Source of the DNA: Streptomyces venezuelae
GTDB taxonomy: Bacteria > Actinomycetota > Actinomycetes > Streptomycetales > Streptomycetaceae
Assembly (NCBI RefSeq): GCF_008642375.1
Contig: NZ_CP029194.1
Span: forward strand, 62,001-126,000
Direction of reading: 5' to 3'
DNA length: 64,000 nucleotides
Part shown: positions 26,359 to 35,128 of the stretch, one piece after another
How the letters are laid out: each line of letters begins with the position of its first letter
Numbering within the stretch: the stretch's first letter is position 1
Position numbers and translations under genes: made by a program
Notes under the pieces: model-generated
What the model was told of the DNA's origin: nothing
Seen by the model: the letters and a program-made list of their open reading frames with translations, nothing else
Databases searched by the model: none

Positions 26359-27879
26359 ATGACCGCCCCCGCCCCCTCCGTCACCGCCCGGTACGACGAG
26401 CTCATCGACCTCCTGCCGCCGCACTTCCGCTTCGGCGCCGCCACCTCCGCCTTCCAGATCGAGGGAGCCGTCGCCGAGGACGGCCGCACCCCGTCCATCT
26501 GGGACACCTTCTGCCGTGTCCCGGGAGCCGTCGACAACGGCGACACCGGCGATCCGGCCTGCGACCACTACCACCGCATGCCGGAGGACGTGGCCCTGCT
26601 CGCCTCCCTGGGCCTCGACACGTACCGCTTCTCCGTCTCCTGGTCCCGTGTCCAGCCCCACGGGCGCGGCCCGGGCAACCCCGCGGGACTCGCCTTCTAC
26701 GACCGTCTCGTCGACGAACTCCTGGCGCGTGAGATCACCCCCTGGCTGACCCTCTACCACTGGGACCTGCCCCAGGAGCTCCAGGACGCGGGGGGTTGGC
26801 CGGACCGCGACACCGTGTACCGCTTCGCCGACTACGCGGAACTCGTCCATGAGCGCCTCGGTGACCGCGTCACCCACTGGACCACCCTCAACGAGCCTTT
26901 CTGCTCGGCGATCCTCGGCCATGTCGAAGGCGTCCACGCACCGGGCGGACGCTCCCTCGCCGACGGAGTGGCGGCCGTGCACCATCTGCACCTGGCCCAC
27001 GGCCTCGCGGTCAGGCGGCTGCGTTCCGCCGCCCGCCTCCCGCTCGACCTGGCCGTCACCCACCTCCTGGGCACGAGCAGTCCCGTCACCGACAGCGAGG
27101 CCGACCGCGAGGCCACCCGCCGGGCGGACGCCCTCGGGTTCCGCTTCTACCTCGACCCGATCCTGCGCGGCCGGTATCCGCAGGACCTCGTCGACGACCT
27201 GGCCGTCCACGGCATCGAGATCCCCGTCCGGGACGGCGACCTGGAGACGATCGCCTCGCCCATCGACACCCTGGGCGTCAACTACTACCGCTCCATGCGC
27301 ACGTCGGGAGTCGACGAGCGCGGCGCCGCCACCGACGCCCGCGGCATCCCCGTCACCCGCAGCCTGCCGCACGGCGGGCTTCCGGTCACCGGGCTCGGCT
27401 GGGAGGTGATGCCGCACGACCTCACCGACCTGCTGCTGCGCATCGCCCGGGACTACCCCGGCACCCCTATGGTGATCACCGAGAGCGGCGCCGCGTACGA
27501 GGACCGGCCCGACGCCCACGGCTTCGTCGACGACACCGACCGCACCGCCTACCTCGCCGCCCATCTCGCCGCGGTGGCCCGGGCGCGCGCCGGCGGAGCC
27601 GACGTCCGCGGCTACTTCGCCTGGTCGCTCCTGGACAACTTCGAGTGGGCGTACGGCTACGACAAGCGCTTCGGGCTCGTCCGCGTCGACTACACCACCC
27701 AGCGCCGCACGCCGAAGCGCAGCGCCCTGTGGCTGCGCGACACGGCCCACCGCGTCCGCGGCGCCGACGGTAGGGTCGCCGCGAGCAAGCGCGCGGGCGA
27801 ACGCCAGGCCGTCTCTTCCGGATGTGCCGGTCGCGGTCGACGGGAAGCCGGAAGGGACGGCCTCAGGGCTGTCCCTTAA
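26359..27879 (+). CDS. GH1 beta-glucosidase with an altered C-terminal tail
   Basis: Predicted 506-residue family 1 glycosidase without a signal peptide. [20 protein letters not shown] is the N-terminal signature. Glu179 in TLNEPF is the acid/base and Glu375 in VITESGAAY the nucleophile; the usual TENG is TESG here. The conserved block [19 protein letters not shown] is intact. CAGGAG lies 8 bases before ATG 26359. Residues after about 470 (Arg/Gly-rich, ending GRDGLRAVP) run past the usual end of the family, and the stop lies inside the terminal sequence of an IS5 remnant. The natural stop was probably lost when that element inserted. The paralogue at 16915 shares its layout. Confidence 0.88.
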   Translation: MTAPAPSVTARYDELIDLLPPHFRFGAATSAFQIEGAVAEDGRTPSIWDTFCRVPGAVDNGDTGDPACDHYHRMPEDVALLASLGLDTYRFSVSWSRVQPHGRGPGNPAGLAFYDRLVDELLAREITPWLTLYHWDLPQELQDAGGWPDRDTVYRFADYAELVHERLGDRVTHWTTLNEPFCSAILGHVEGVHAPGGRSLADGVAAVHHLHLAHGLAVRRLRSAARLPLDLAVTHLLGTSSPVTDSEADREATRRADALGFRFYLDPILRGRYPQDLVDDLAVHGIEIPVRDGDLETIASPIDTLGVNYYRSMRTSGVDERGAATDARGIPVTRSLPHGGLPVTGLGWEVMPHDLTDLLLRIARDYPGTPMVITESGAAYEDRPDAHGFVDDTDRTAYLAAHLAAVARARAGGADVRGYFAWSLLDNFEWAYGYDKRFGLVRVDYTTQRRTPKRSALWLRDTAHRVRGADGRVAASKRAGERQAVSSGCAGRGRREAGRDGLRAVP

Positions 27880-28445
27880 TCGATCTTCGAGTCGTCATGG
27901 GCAAGGCGGTTGCGGTGCGTGCGCTCACCGCTGTCGGACCAAGGCGAGGTTGTGCAGGCGGGCCATGCCGAGCATGGCTTGGTGGACTCCGTCGCCTGTG
28001 AGTCGGCAGTCGCGGAGGACCTTCCAGGTCTTCATCAGGGCGAAGACGTGCTCGACACGGGCCCGGACCTGCTTGTGGGAGCGGTCGTGCTCCTCCTTCC
28101 AGGCCGGGAGTTCGGTCCGGCCGTGCTCGCGGCGGTGAGGGATCACAAGTCCCGTGCCCAGACAGCCGCCGTCGGCGATCGTGAGTGTCTTGCCGACGGC
28201 GGGTGTGGCGCCGGACTCCTCCCACACCTTGCAGTCGTGGTGGTTGGCGGCCGGCGGCCGGCCAACCACCACGACCAGGCGGGTGCAAGCATCGATCACG
28301 ACCTGGTGGTTCGTGGAACACCGGTTGCTCTTCGGCCACGGTGTGATCGCGGGAGGGCACGAGGGTGCCGTCCACGAACCGAGCCCGTCCGAGCCGGCTC
28401 TCACGACGACAACGACTGCCGGTGGAGCCGTCAGGCGTTGTCGAC
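27863..28445 (-). mobile_element. Truncated, frameshifted IS5-family element
   Basis: Minus-strand transposase remnant. The 3' two thirds are open and recognisable: STNHQVVIDACTRLVVVVGR, LTIADGGCLGTGLVIPHRRE (second Asp), then VRARVEHVFALMKTWKVLRD (Glu). The first-Asp segment VDGTLVPSRDHTV is in a different frame near 28350, and the N-terminal HTH half is missing. The sequence GGGCTGTCCCTTAATCGAT near 27868-27886 is probably the element's outer end at the GH1 side; no partner repeat was found. It resembles element A in family but not in sequence detail, so it is a separate insertion. Confidence 0.75.
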
Positions 28446-28482
28446 CGGCAGGACGGCCATCGCCGGCGCCCTCGATCTGCCT

Positions 28483-28514
28483 GGGCCCCGGCCGGCGGCT
28501 GTCGGCCGGGGCCC
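28483..28514 (-). terminator. Terminator of the toxin-immunity operon
   Basis: Perfect 12-bp stem GGGCCCCGGCCG/CGGCCGGGGCCC with an 8-base loop, 7 bases beyond the stop of the minus-strand immunity gene. Confidence 0.75.
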
Positions 28515-28521
28515 GCCTCGG

Positions 28522-29022
28522 TCAGCCGGTCTCACCCCACCAGGCGGGAGACACGCTGAGGTTCCAGAGATCGCCCGCCGCCCACTGGGCGTCGCCGTCC
28601 ACCCGGACGATGAGCCGCACACCGGACTCGGGGACCCGATAGCGGCGGAAGTCGGTGGCCGTCGCGTCGTCGTCCGGTTCGACCGAGCAGCCCAGATCGT
28701 TGATCGCCGCGGTCAGGTCCTCGAAGCGCACCGAAGAGGCGAAGGTGCCGTACGAGCTGCGCAGGGCCGCCGGCACGGCCGACTCCGCGTCCCACCTCAA
28801 CCGGTGCACCTGCACGCTGATTCCGAAGCAGGGCCAGGAACCCTGCGCCTCCTCGAACGACAGCTCCACGAGCCCGTAGTCCCGGCGCATGAGCCCCGCG
28901 TCCACGTCATCGACGTAGCCGGCCCCCAGCCGGTCCGCCCACTCGGCAGGCTCCGTGCCGATGCCCACGCCCAGAACATCGCCGCGAGTGGCCACGTGGG
29001 CGTAGAAATCCAGGTCGGACAT
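28522..29022 (-). CDS. Probable immunity protein for the adjacent toxin
   Basis: Predicted 166-residue cytoplasmic, acidic protein with no signal peptide. ATG 29022 follows the toxin stop codon with no gap (TAG then ATG), and the purine tract GGAGAAG inside the toxin end serves as its ribosome binding site, so translation is coupled. Size, acidity and position directly after a polymorphic toxin C terminus are what immunity genes show. The sequence has alternating strand-like segments (YGLVELSFEEAQGSWPCFGI, VRLIVRVDGDAQWAAGDL) but no immunity family was recognised with confidence. It should neutralise the toxin domain in the cytoplasm of the producer. Confidence 0.65.
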   Translation of the reverse strand: MSDLDFYAHVATRGDVLGVGIGTEPAEWADRLGAGYVDDVDAGLMRRDYGLVELSFEEAQGSWPCFGISVQVHRLRWDAESAVPAALRSSYGTFASSVRFEDLTAAINDLGCSVEPDDDATATDFRRYRVPESGVRLIVRVDGDAQWAAGDLWNLSVSPAWWGETG

Positions 29023-31014
29023 CTACATCTTCTCCATTGCCTCGATCAGCGCCTGCAGCTCGGCCGTCCGGTCGTTGCTGAAGCGCCACTGCGGGTTACG
29101 GCCTTCCTTCATGGCCTTGGCACTGGACTCGAAGACCTCCTTGGCTCCCTTCGTCACCCTGATCATGTCCGCGCGCGTCTTGGGGTCGGACTTGATCGCC
29201 GCGACGACGGCATCGACCTGCTTCTGGGTGGCTGTGCCGCGCGACAGGCGGATCGCCTCGCCACGGATGCCGCCCTTGCCGTCCGGACGCAGGGCCACTT
29301 CCATGCCGTCCTTCATGTTGACGTGAGCGCCCTTGGTGACCCAGTCCTGGTCCACCTGACCGACATGGTCGATCTCCAGGCTGCACTTGTTCTTCTTGGC
29401 ATTGTGGACCAGGACGGGCGTGCTTCCGGCAAGCACGTAGTAGGTGTGCAGCCGGGCGACGGTGAGGTTGTGGACCGTCTGCTGCCCGGTGCTCGTCGCG
29501 ACCGCGGTGACCCGCACCGGCTTGCTCGTGTCGGTCCGCAGCCATGTTCCAGGAGTGAGGTCGACGGCATCGCTCCACACGTCGGGGCCGACGGTGCGGA
29601 ACGGGTGACGGTCGGTCGCCGTGACGGTGTCCGTGCGGTCGCCTGCGTCGCCGTCGGTGTCCACAGTCAGGGTGACCAGGTGCTTCTCCCCCGAGCCGGT
29701 GATCAGGTCGGTCACGGGCTGGGGCTCGGTGAGGCCGGTGTCGGGGTCCGTGGCCAGGACCTCGTCACCTTGGCGTACCGACTCGATGGACACGGCTGCG
29801 CCCGTGGCCATCAGGACCCGGGTTCCGGCCGGGAAGCTGTTCCCGTCGACGCTGCCGGCGACGCAGGTGGCCTTGCGGGCGTCCCGCACGTCGTCGCCTG
29901 TGAGGGCTTTCTTGCCGGTCTTGAGCCAGCGCAGCACGGCCAGCGCGCCCGTGGCCCGGTCCAGGCCGCTCAGTTCCTCGTCCGTGGCGAGGTCCTTGCC
30001 GATGACGGCCTCGACGATGCCCTTGCCGTCCCCGATGCCGGGCAGGAGGTCGAGGAGCAGGCCCATGCGCCGCTGCTGCTCCTCGGCGTCGAGCCCGGAA
30101 CCGCCGGAGCTCCAGGCGTCCTTGATGTGGGAGAAGTCGAACTCGATGCCGGGCAGCTCACGGAGCTTCTCGGCACCCTTCTTGATGCCCGGGACGTGCT
30201 TGTTGAGCTCCTCCATGCCCTTGTTGGCCTGGCCGATGCCCCGGTTCATCTCCTCCATGCCCTTGCTGGCCTGGCCGATGCCCCGGTTCATCTGGTCCAG
30301 CGCACCGTTGACCTGGCCCATCGCCTTGTTCATGTCGTCGAGGCCACGGCTCATCTGGCTCAGACCGGCGTTGATCCGGTCGAGATCCTCGCCCATGCCC
30401 TTCAGGCCGTTCCGGAGCGAGGTCGCGGCCTTCTGAAACTCCGGATCGCCGACGATGGCCGCGAGTGCGAAGATCACCTGAAGGAATGCGACGGTCACCT
30501 CCGCGAGCATCACGATCGTCTGGATGGTCTCGTTGACCTTCGCCAGCCGGTGGTCGACGTCCTTCTGAGCGGCCACGTACGCGGCGCGGATCCGTTTCTC
30601 CGCCTCGGCCCGCGTGGCCGGGTCGGCGATCGTGGCCGGGTCCTGCTTGACCGCCTCCTTCAGCTGCTCGAACCCGGCGATCTCCTTGCGCAGGTTCTTG
30701 AAATGCTGCTCGGTGTCCTTGTGCAGGTAGTGGATGCCGTACGCGGCAAGGCCCACCCCGGCCCCGACGCGGACGGCCTTGTCGGCGAACTCCCGGTAGC
30801 AGGCGGGCTTCTCCAGCAGCGGCTTGGCGCCGCACCCGGAGTACTTGGCGGCGGCCTTCACGATGGCCGCGATGCGCTCGGCCGCGGAGGCCGCCGCCTG
30901 ACGGTTCTCGATGCCTGTCGCGGCGACTGCGGTCTTCTCCCCCAGGCCCAGGCAGAGAAAGACTGCCAGGAGCGTGAGAAACGCGGCAGCATGCCGCGTC
31001 GTACGGTGGTGCAT
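29023..31014 (-). CDS. Secreted polymorphic toxin with pretoxin HINT domain
   Basis: Predicted 663-residue exported toxin. Residues 1-32 form a signal peptide (AAAFLTLLAVFLCLGLG ... AVAA). Residues 35-200 are helical and include a hydrophobic stretch (IVMLAEVTVAFLQVIFALAA). Residues 205-280 carry seven-residue repeats of the type GLDDMNK/GIGQANK, a coiled-coil stalk. About 385-541 is a HINT protease domain: SFPAGTRVLMATGAAVSIES, TVTATDRHPF and ARLHTYYVLAGSTPVLVHNA. The last 120 residues (CSLEIDHVGQVDQDW, DGMEVALRPDGKGG, MIRVTKGAKEVFESSAKAM) are the presumed toxin released by HINT cleavage; I could not assign it to a known nuclease or other toxin class. ATG 31014 puts the signal peptide at the terminus; the frame continues upstream without a start of that kind. 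A coupled immunity gene follows. Confidence 0.82.
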   Translation of the reverse strand: MHHRTTRHAAAFLTLLAVFLCLGLGEKTAVAATGIENRQAAASAAERIAAIVKAAAKYSGCGAKPLLEKPACYREFADKAVRVGAGVGLAAYGIHYLHKDTEQHFKNLRKEIAGFEQLKEAVKQDPATIADPATRAEAEKRIRAAYVAAQKDVDHRLAKVNETIQTIVMLAEVTVAFLQVIFALAAIVGDPEFQKAATSLRNGLKGMGEDLDRINAGLSQMSRGLDDMNKAMGQVNGALDQMNRGIGQASKGMEEMNRGIGQANKGMEELNKHVPGIKKGAEKLRELPGIEFDFSHIKDAWSSGGSGLDAEEQQRRMGLLLDLLPGIGDGKGIVEAVIGKDLATDEELSGLDRATGALAVLRWLKTGKKALTGDDVRDARKATCVAGSVDGNSFPAGTRVLMATGAAVSIESVRQGDEVLATDPDTGLTEPQPVTDLITGSGEKHLVTLTVDTDGDAGDRTDTVTATDRHPFRTVGPDVWSDAVDLTPGTWLRTDTSKPVRVTAVATSTGQQTVHNLTVARLHTYYVLAGSTPVLVHNAKKNKCSLEIDHVGQVDQDWVTKGAHVNMKDGMEVALRPDGKGGIRGEAIRLSRGTATQKQVDAVVAAIKSDPKTRADMIRVTKGAKEVFESSAKAMKEGRNPQWRFSNDRTAELQALIEAMEKM

Positions 31015-31220
31015 ATACGTCCTATGTCGAGGGCCCGCGCATGCGTCACGGCTGGTCGACCGGCGGCACGGACCCAGAGTCCTCGGACGAGAACTCCCCC
31101 TTGAATTACCGAACGGTAGCTTAAGGGGTGTCCCATGACTGGGCAGCGCCCTGTTGCCGAGCCCGGATCGGACCGCGTCAGTGGCTGGTGACATGACCGA
31201 GAGGTGCTGATCAAGGCTAG

Positions 31221-31346
31221 GGCGACGAGATCTTCGTCGACGACCTGCACCAGCGCTACGAGACGGCGTGCGAGGAGGACGGTGACGTCCTCGCACTCGA
31301 AGAACGCTTCCCGACCGCCAGGCAGAAGTGCGGCCTGGACGACTAA
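31221..31346 (+). pseudogene. C-terminal gene fragment
   Basis: A plus-strand frame closed upstream by TAG (31218-31220) ends with a protein-like sequence, DEIFVDDLHQRYETACEEDG followed by an acidic/basic tail CGLDD and TAA. Codon use is typical of the genome and composition is helical. No start codon with a ribosome binding site is present, so it is a 3' fragment of a lost gene. The family is unknown. Confidence 0.35.
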
Positions 31347-31439
31347 CCGGTCGTCTTCGGATGCTCACCCGAGACGCTGCGCACCACGGCGGGCCACCGG
31401 TGCCGGGTTCGTACTCCTCTGGAGGGGACGCCCACTCGG

Positions 31440-31512
31440 CCGAAGAGCGAGATCCGCCGCTACCCCGAATGGCACCGCCACATCACCCTGGCCATGACCG
31501 CACACGCCTTGT
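31440..31512 (+). mobile_element. IS701-family transposase fragment
   Basis: The reading EIRRYPEWHRHITLAMTAHA resembles the C-terminal block of IS701-type transposases, where a Trp-Tyr/His-x-HITLxMxAxA pattern is usual. Only about 20 codons remain and no repeats are visible, so this is a scrap of an old insertion next to other debris. Confidence 0.4.
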
Positions 31513-31591
31513 CGGAGTCGATCTCGACGACGGTGTTGCAGCCGGGTGAGGCGAGGACGAGAGGCAGTGGCTCGCCAGAGTGCGGCCGGGC

Positions 31592-32421
31592 TCAGAAGTC
31601 GCGCCACTTGGTCTGACCGAAGGAGAACACACCGAAAAGGACGAGTCCGACGGCCACGGCGACCAAGAGCCACGGCCCCACGGGTGTCTGGGCGAAGGAG
31701 CGGATGGCGTCGTCCATGCCCTTGGACTCCTTCGGGTCGAAGGTGACCGCCGCCTTCAGGCCGAAGTAGCCGACCGCACCGAAGACGAGCCCACGCCCCA
31801 CACCTCCTGCGATACCCGTCACGTCCATGAACCGCCTCTGGCGCTTCGACATCCGGTCCCAGGTGAGGTGCTTGCGGTACGTGCGCAGTGCCGCCCGGCC
31901 CACGATCCACAACCCCGCGCCGAGGAACCCTGCGGCCGCGGCGCCCACCCACCACTGGCCGCCGGGCAGAGCGAGAAGGCGTCCGGTGATGTCCCGCTCT
32001 GTCGGTCGGTGGAACCGGCCCCGCTGCCCCGGTCGCCGACCGCGAAGGCCAGGACGAGGAAGGACGAGACTCCGTAGAAGACGAACCGCGCGCCGGACAG
32101 GGCGCGTTTGCCCGCGCCGTCGTTCTTGGGTCCCGCCGAGCCGAACAGCGCCTCGGAGAGCCGCCACACGGTCATCCCGGCGAGTCCGACGCCCAGCGCC
32201 CAGAGCAGGGCGGCCCCGAAGGGCGTCGCGGCGATCTCGGTGAGGGCCCCGCCCCGGTCGGCCTGCTCGTTCGTGCCCGTCAGGCCGATGCGCACGGCCA
32301 GGACTCCGACGAGCAGATACAGCACACCGCGCGCCGCGAAACCCACCCGGGCACCCGTACGTACGACGTCCCCCCGAGCCGCTCGTCTCACGGCGGCCCA
32401 CGACGACCCGGTTGTGGTCAT
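31592..32421 (-). pseudogene. DUF1206 membrane protein with one frameshift
   Basis: From ATG 32421 the first frame encodes two of the tandem membrane units of DUF1206 proteins (GFAARGVLYLLVGVLAVRIG, FGAALLWALGVGLAGMTVWR, FVFYGVSSFLVLAFAVGD). Near 32010 the frame changes; the second carries ERDITGRLLALPGGQWWVGA, then ROK-unrelated basic loop YRKHLTWDRMSKRQRRFM, then the last unit (VGRGLVFGAVGYFGLKAA) and ends GQTKWRDF at 31592. Joined, the length and order are those of an intact family member, so one small indel separates the halves. This is either a recent mutation or a sequence error. DUF1206 function is unknown. Confidence 0.7.
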
Positions 32422-32891
32422 GTCAGATCCTCCCCTGTGTCCGGACCCCTCGCATGCCCCGACTGCGCGCTTCGAATCAGGAGGCGGGGGCCGCGACAAC
32501 CCTCACACCCCTTCAACAAGCCGTCCGTCACACCTCTCGGCTCCGGGGAGAGGAGAGCGCACGCTTCACCCACGCCTGAGAACCGACGGCGCCCTCACGG
32601 CTGGTGACGAGGGGAATTCGAGAGGTAATAAATAGATGAATACCCTACTGAATTTCCGTCAACAACATTGCCGCGCCTATCTCGATTCGATAACGAGATC
32701 TCAGAAAAGGCCTGGACCATTCGCCACTGAAATCCCAACTTGCCTTTTTTACAAGCGTGTTGACTGTTCATCAGATACGCCACCGTAGGTAACGGTCAGA
32801 TATCTCGGCGGGCATTCCCGTTTGCCCGGATTCTCCACCGCACGCATCTGGCAGGCTTCCGCGCACCCACTCCTCCGACCAAGGATTTGAG
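32422..32891. other. AT-rich upstream region of the metalloprotease gene
   Basis: No gene is seen. The half nearer the metalloprotease is unusually AT-rich for this genome, including GGTAATAAATAGATGAATAC around 32622-32641 and TTTTTTA near 32746. TTGACT at 32760-32765 is followed 20 bases later by TAGGTA (32786-32791), which is too widely spaced for a standard promoter but could still be used. AAGGA (32881-32885) and GAGG (32889-32892) lie before the start. Confidence 0.4.
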
Positions 32892-34985
32892 GTGCGCATG
32901 ACTAGACATCGCAGGAAGCGTGAACACCGGCGCAAGAGCCGGAGGTTGATGCTCCTCACCGCCGCAGTGGCGTCGGCGGCGGCGATCGCCGGAGGGGCCG
33001 CCTACGCCGGCATCGGGAACGACGCCGGGCCCGGGACCCCCGCGCAGGCGCGCATACCCGCGACGGTTCCCCTCGCGCCGGCCGCCGCCCCGACCCGCGA
33101 CGAGGAGCCGGAGCCCATCGTGGGCAAGCCGGCCAACGACACCCGGCGCGGCATGGTCTACAACGGACTCAAGGCGGCTCCCCGGGGCGACCGTTGCACG
33201 GGCACCTACCGCACCGACGCGGGCCTGTGCACCCACGGGCCCGACGCTCCGCCCAAGGGCGTGGACATCAAGGCGAACGTGCCTCCCGCCGTCACCACCA
33301 AGGCCACCGCGGCCGACCCGGCGAAGCCCACGTCCGGGGACGCGGGCTCCGGGAAGGGCGCCGGGAGCCCCCAGGACGCGCCCGCCGCCGACGCCGACGG
33401 CGCCAGGACCGGAGCCGCCGCGGCCCCGAAGCCGACCGCGCCGTCCGCCGGCCAGACGGTCGCCGCAGGCCCGGCGGGACAGACCGTCCAGTGCGACGGC
33501 GACGGCAGCACCGGCAACCGCGTGCAGGTCGTGTACGTGCACGGCCCGGGCCGCGACCGGTACGCCGAGTACGTCGCCTCGTTCCGCAAGTGGGCGGCCG
33601 ACGCCGATCTCATCTACGCCATGAGCGCGAAGGAGACCGGCGGCGTACGGCACATCCGCTATGTGACCGCGGCCGACTGCACGCCGACCGTCCTCAACAT
33701 CGAGCTTCCCTCGTCCGCGCTCTCCGAGTTCAGCGCGACGAACAACGCGCTCGCAGCCAAGGGCCTCGACCGGCGCGACCGCAAGTACATGATCTTCGCG
33801 GACACCAACGTCTACTGCGGCATCGGCACGTTCGCCGGTGACGAACGGCCGGGCCAGAACAACCAGAGCAACTTCGGTCCCTCCTACGGTCGTACCGACG
33901 CGGGCTGCTGGGGCGGCCACACCGCGGCGCACGAACTGGGACACAACCTCGGCGCGGTCAACAACAGTGCGCCCAACACCAGTCGCGGCGCGCACTGCAC
34001 GGACGAGTACGACGTCATGTGCTACTCGGACACCCCGTACTACCCGCAGATGCGGTACGTGTGCTCCAACCGGGCGGCCGAGAACATCCTGGATTGCAAT
34101 CACGACGACTACTTCCACACCAATCCCAAGGCCGGCAGCTACCTGGCCACGCACTGGAACATCGCCGACAACCAGTTCCTGATGCGGTCCACGGGCGGTA
34201 CCACCCCCAACCCGAACCCCACCCCGACGCCCACCCCCACCCCCAGCCCGACGCCGACCCCGACCCCGACCCCGACCCCGACCAGGCAGCCCACCGGCGG
34301 ACCGACGCCGACGGTCGGTCAGATCCAGTCCACGGCGGTCGTCGTGAGCTGGCCCAAGGTCGAGGGCGCCGCCTGGTACCAGGTCCTGCTGGACGGCAGG
34401 CACCTGACCTGGGTCCAGTCGCAGTCGCTGCGCGTCTACAACCTCCGGCCCGGCACCGAGTACAAGGTCGCCGTCTCGGTCCGCGACCGGTCCGGTCGTG
34501 ACAGCGGGGCCGGGCGGACGACCACGTTCCGTACGGCAGGAGCGGGCAACGGCACGACCACGCCCGGCACCCGCTACACCCTCGCCAACGCGGGCACCGG
34601 CATGGCCGCCGAGGTCTGGGGCGGCCGCTCCGCCGACGGCACGGTGCTCGTCGGAGCGCGGGCCACCGGCTACGCCCAGCAGCAGTGGCTGTTCGACGAC
34701 GCGGGCAACGGGCTCGTCCGCATCCGATCCGCCGTCTCCGGCAAGTGCCTGCAGACGGGCGGAGCCCCCAGCGCGGGCATGTGGATCGCCCAGCAGACGT
34801 GCGGCGGCGCGGCCACGCAGAAGTGGAAGCTGGCCGCCCACGACGGAGCGGTCACCGTGACCGACCCGAGCGGCGGTTACGCCCTGACGGTGAGCGACCG
34901 CCCGTACTACGGGAGCTGGCTGCTCGACCTGCGGCGCGCGAACGGTGCCGCGACCCAGGCGTGGACGGTCCAGAAGGCCTCCTGA
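32892..34985 (+). CDS. Secreted multidomain zinc metalloprotease with fibronectin III and ricin-B domains
   Basis: Predicted 697-residue exported protease. A highly basic N terminus (TRHRRKREHRRKSRR) precedes the signal helix (about 20-42), then a Pro/Ala-rich propeptide-like region to about 190. The catalytic domain (about 195-430) has HTAAHELGHNLGAVNN with His347 starting HExxHxxG, and paired Cys residues (CTDEYDVMCYSD). A Pro-Thr tandem linker (about 437-470) connects to a fibronectin type III domain (475-555) and a C-terminal ricin-B-type carbohydrate-binding domain (565-697; QQQWLFDDAGNGLVRIRS, GKCLQTGG, CGGAATQKWKL). GTG 32892 or ATG 32898 may be used; spacing favours neither strongly. 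It probably binds a glycan surface while digesting protein. Confidence 0.87.
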   Translation: MRMTRHRRKREHRRKSRRLMLLTAAVASAAAIAGGAAYAGIGNDAGPGTPAQARIPATVPLAPAAAPTRDEEPEPIVGKPANDTRRGMVYNGLKAAPRGDRCTGTYRTDAGLCTHGPDAPPKGVDIKANVPPAVTTKATAADPAKPTSGDAGSGKGAGSPQDAPAADADGARTGAAAAPKPTAPSAGQTVAAGPAGQTVQCDGDGSTGNRVQVVYVHGPGRDRYAEYVASFRKWAADADLIYAMSAKETGGVRHIRYVTAADCTPTVLNIELPSSALSEFSATNNALAAKGLDRRDRKYMIFADTNVYCGIGTFAGDERPGQNNQSNFGPSYGRTDAGCWGGHTAAHELGHNLGAVNNSAPNTSRGAHCTDEYDVMCYSDTPYYPQMRYVCSNRAAENILDCNHDDYFHTNPKAGSYLATHWNIADNQFLMRSTGGTTPNPNPTPTPTPTPSPTPTPTPTPTPTRQPTGGPTPTVGQIQSTAVVVSWPKVEGAAWYQVLLDGRHLTWVQSQSLRVYNLRPGTEYKVAVSVRDRSGRDSGAGRTTTFRTAGAGNGTTTPGTRYTLANAGTGMAAEVWGGRSADGTVLVGARATGYAQQQWLFDDAGNGLVRIRSAVSGKCLQTGGAPSAGMWIAQQTCGGAATQKWKLAAHDGAVTVTDPSGGYALTVSDRPYYGSWLLDLRRANGAATQAWTVQKAS
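34200..34284 (+). repeat. Pro-Thr tandem repeat linker
   Basis: Tandem six-base units of the type CCGACC/CCCACC encode (Pro-Thr)n, here about 15 units, joining the protease and fibronectin III domains. Such extended linkers are common in secreted actinobacterial enzymes and prone to length change by replication slippage. Confidence 0.8.
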
Positions 34986-34989
34986 CCCC

Positions 34990-35033
34990 GACCGGACGAC
35001 CAGGGCCGGGCAAGCGGCCCCGGTCGTCCGGTC
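34990..35033 (+). terminator. Strong terminator of the metalloprotease gene
   Basis: Perfect 12-bp stem GACCGGACGACC/GGTCGTCCGGTC with further pairing inside (GGGCC with GGCCC), starting 5 bases after the stop. Confidence 0.8.
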
Positions 35034-35128
35034 CGACGCCGGTGGACGGTCACCACGACCGTCCACCGGCGCCCCGGCTCTCCGCATTCCGCACGCACCG
35101 CATCTCACGCACCTGGAGCACAGCAACG

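Noticed and set aside
27910..31104. Open frame of 1064 codons on the plus strand
   Set aside because: Antisense to the IS remnant, immunity and toxin genes, whose motifs and coupling are clear on the minus strand.
31121..31140. TTAAGGGGTGTCCC as the far end of a composite element with the sequence near 27868
   Set aside because: The two ends share only a few bases and do not pair as inverted repeats, so a toxin-carrying composite transposon cannot be supported.
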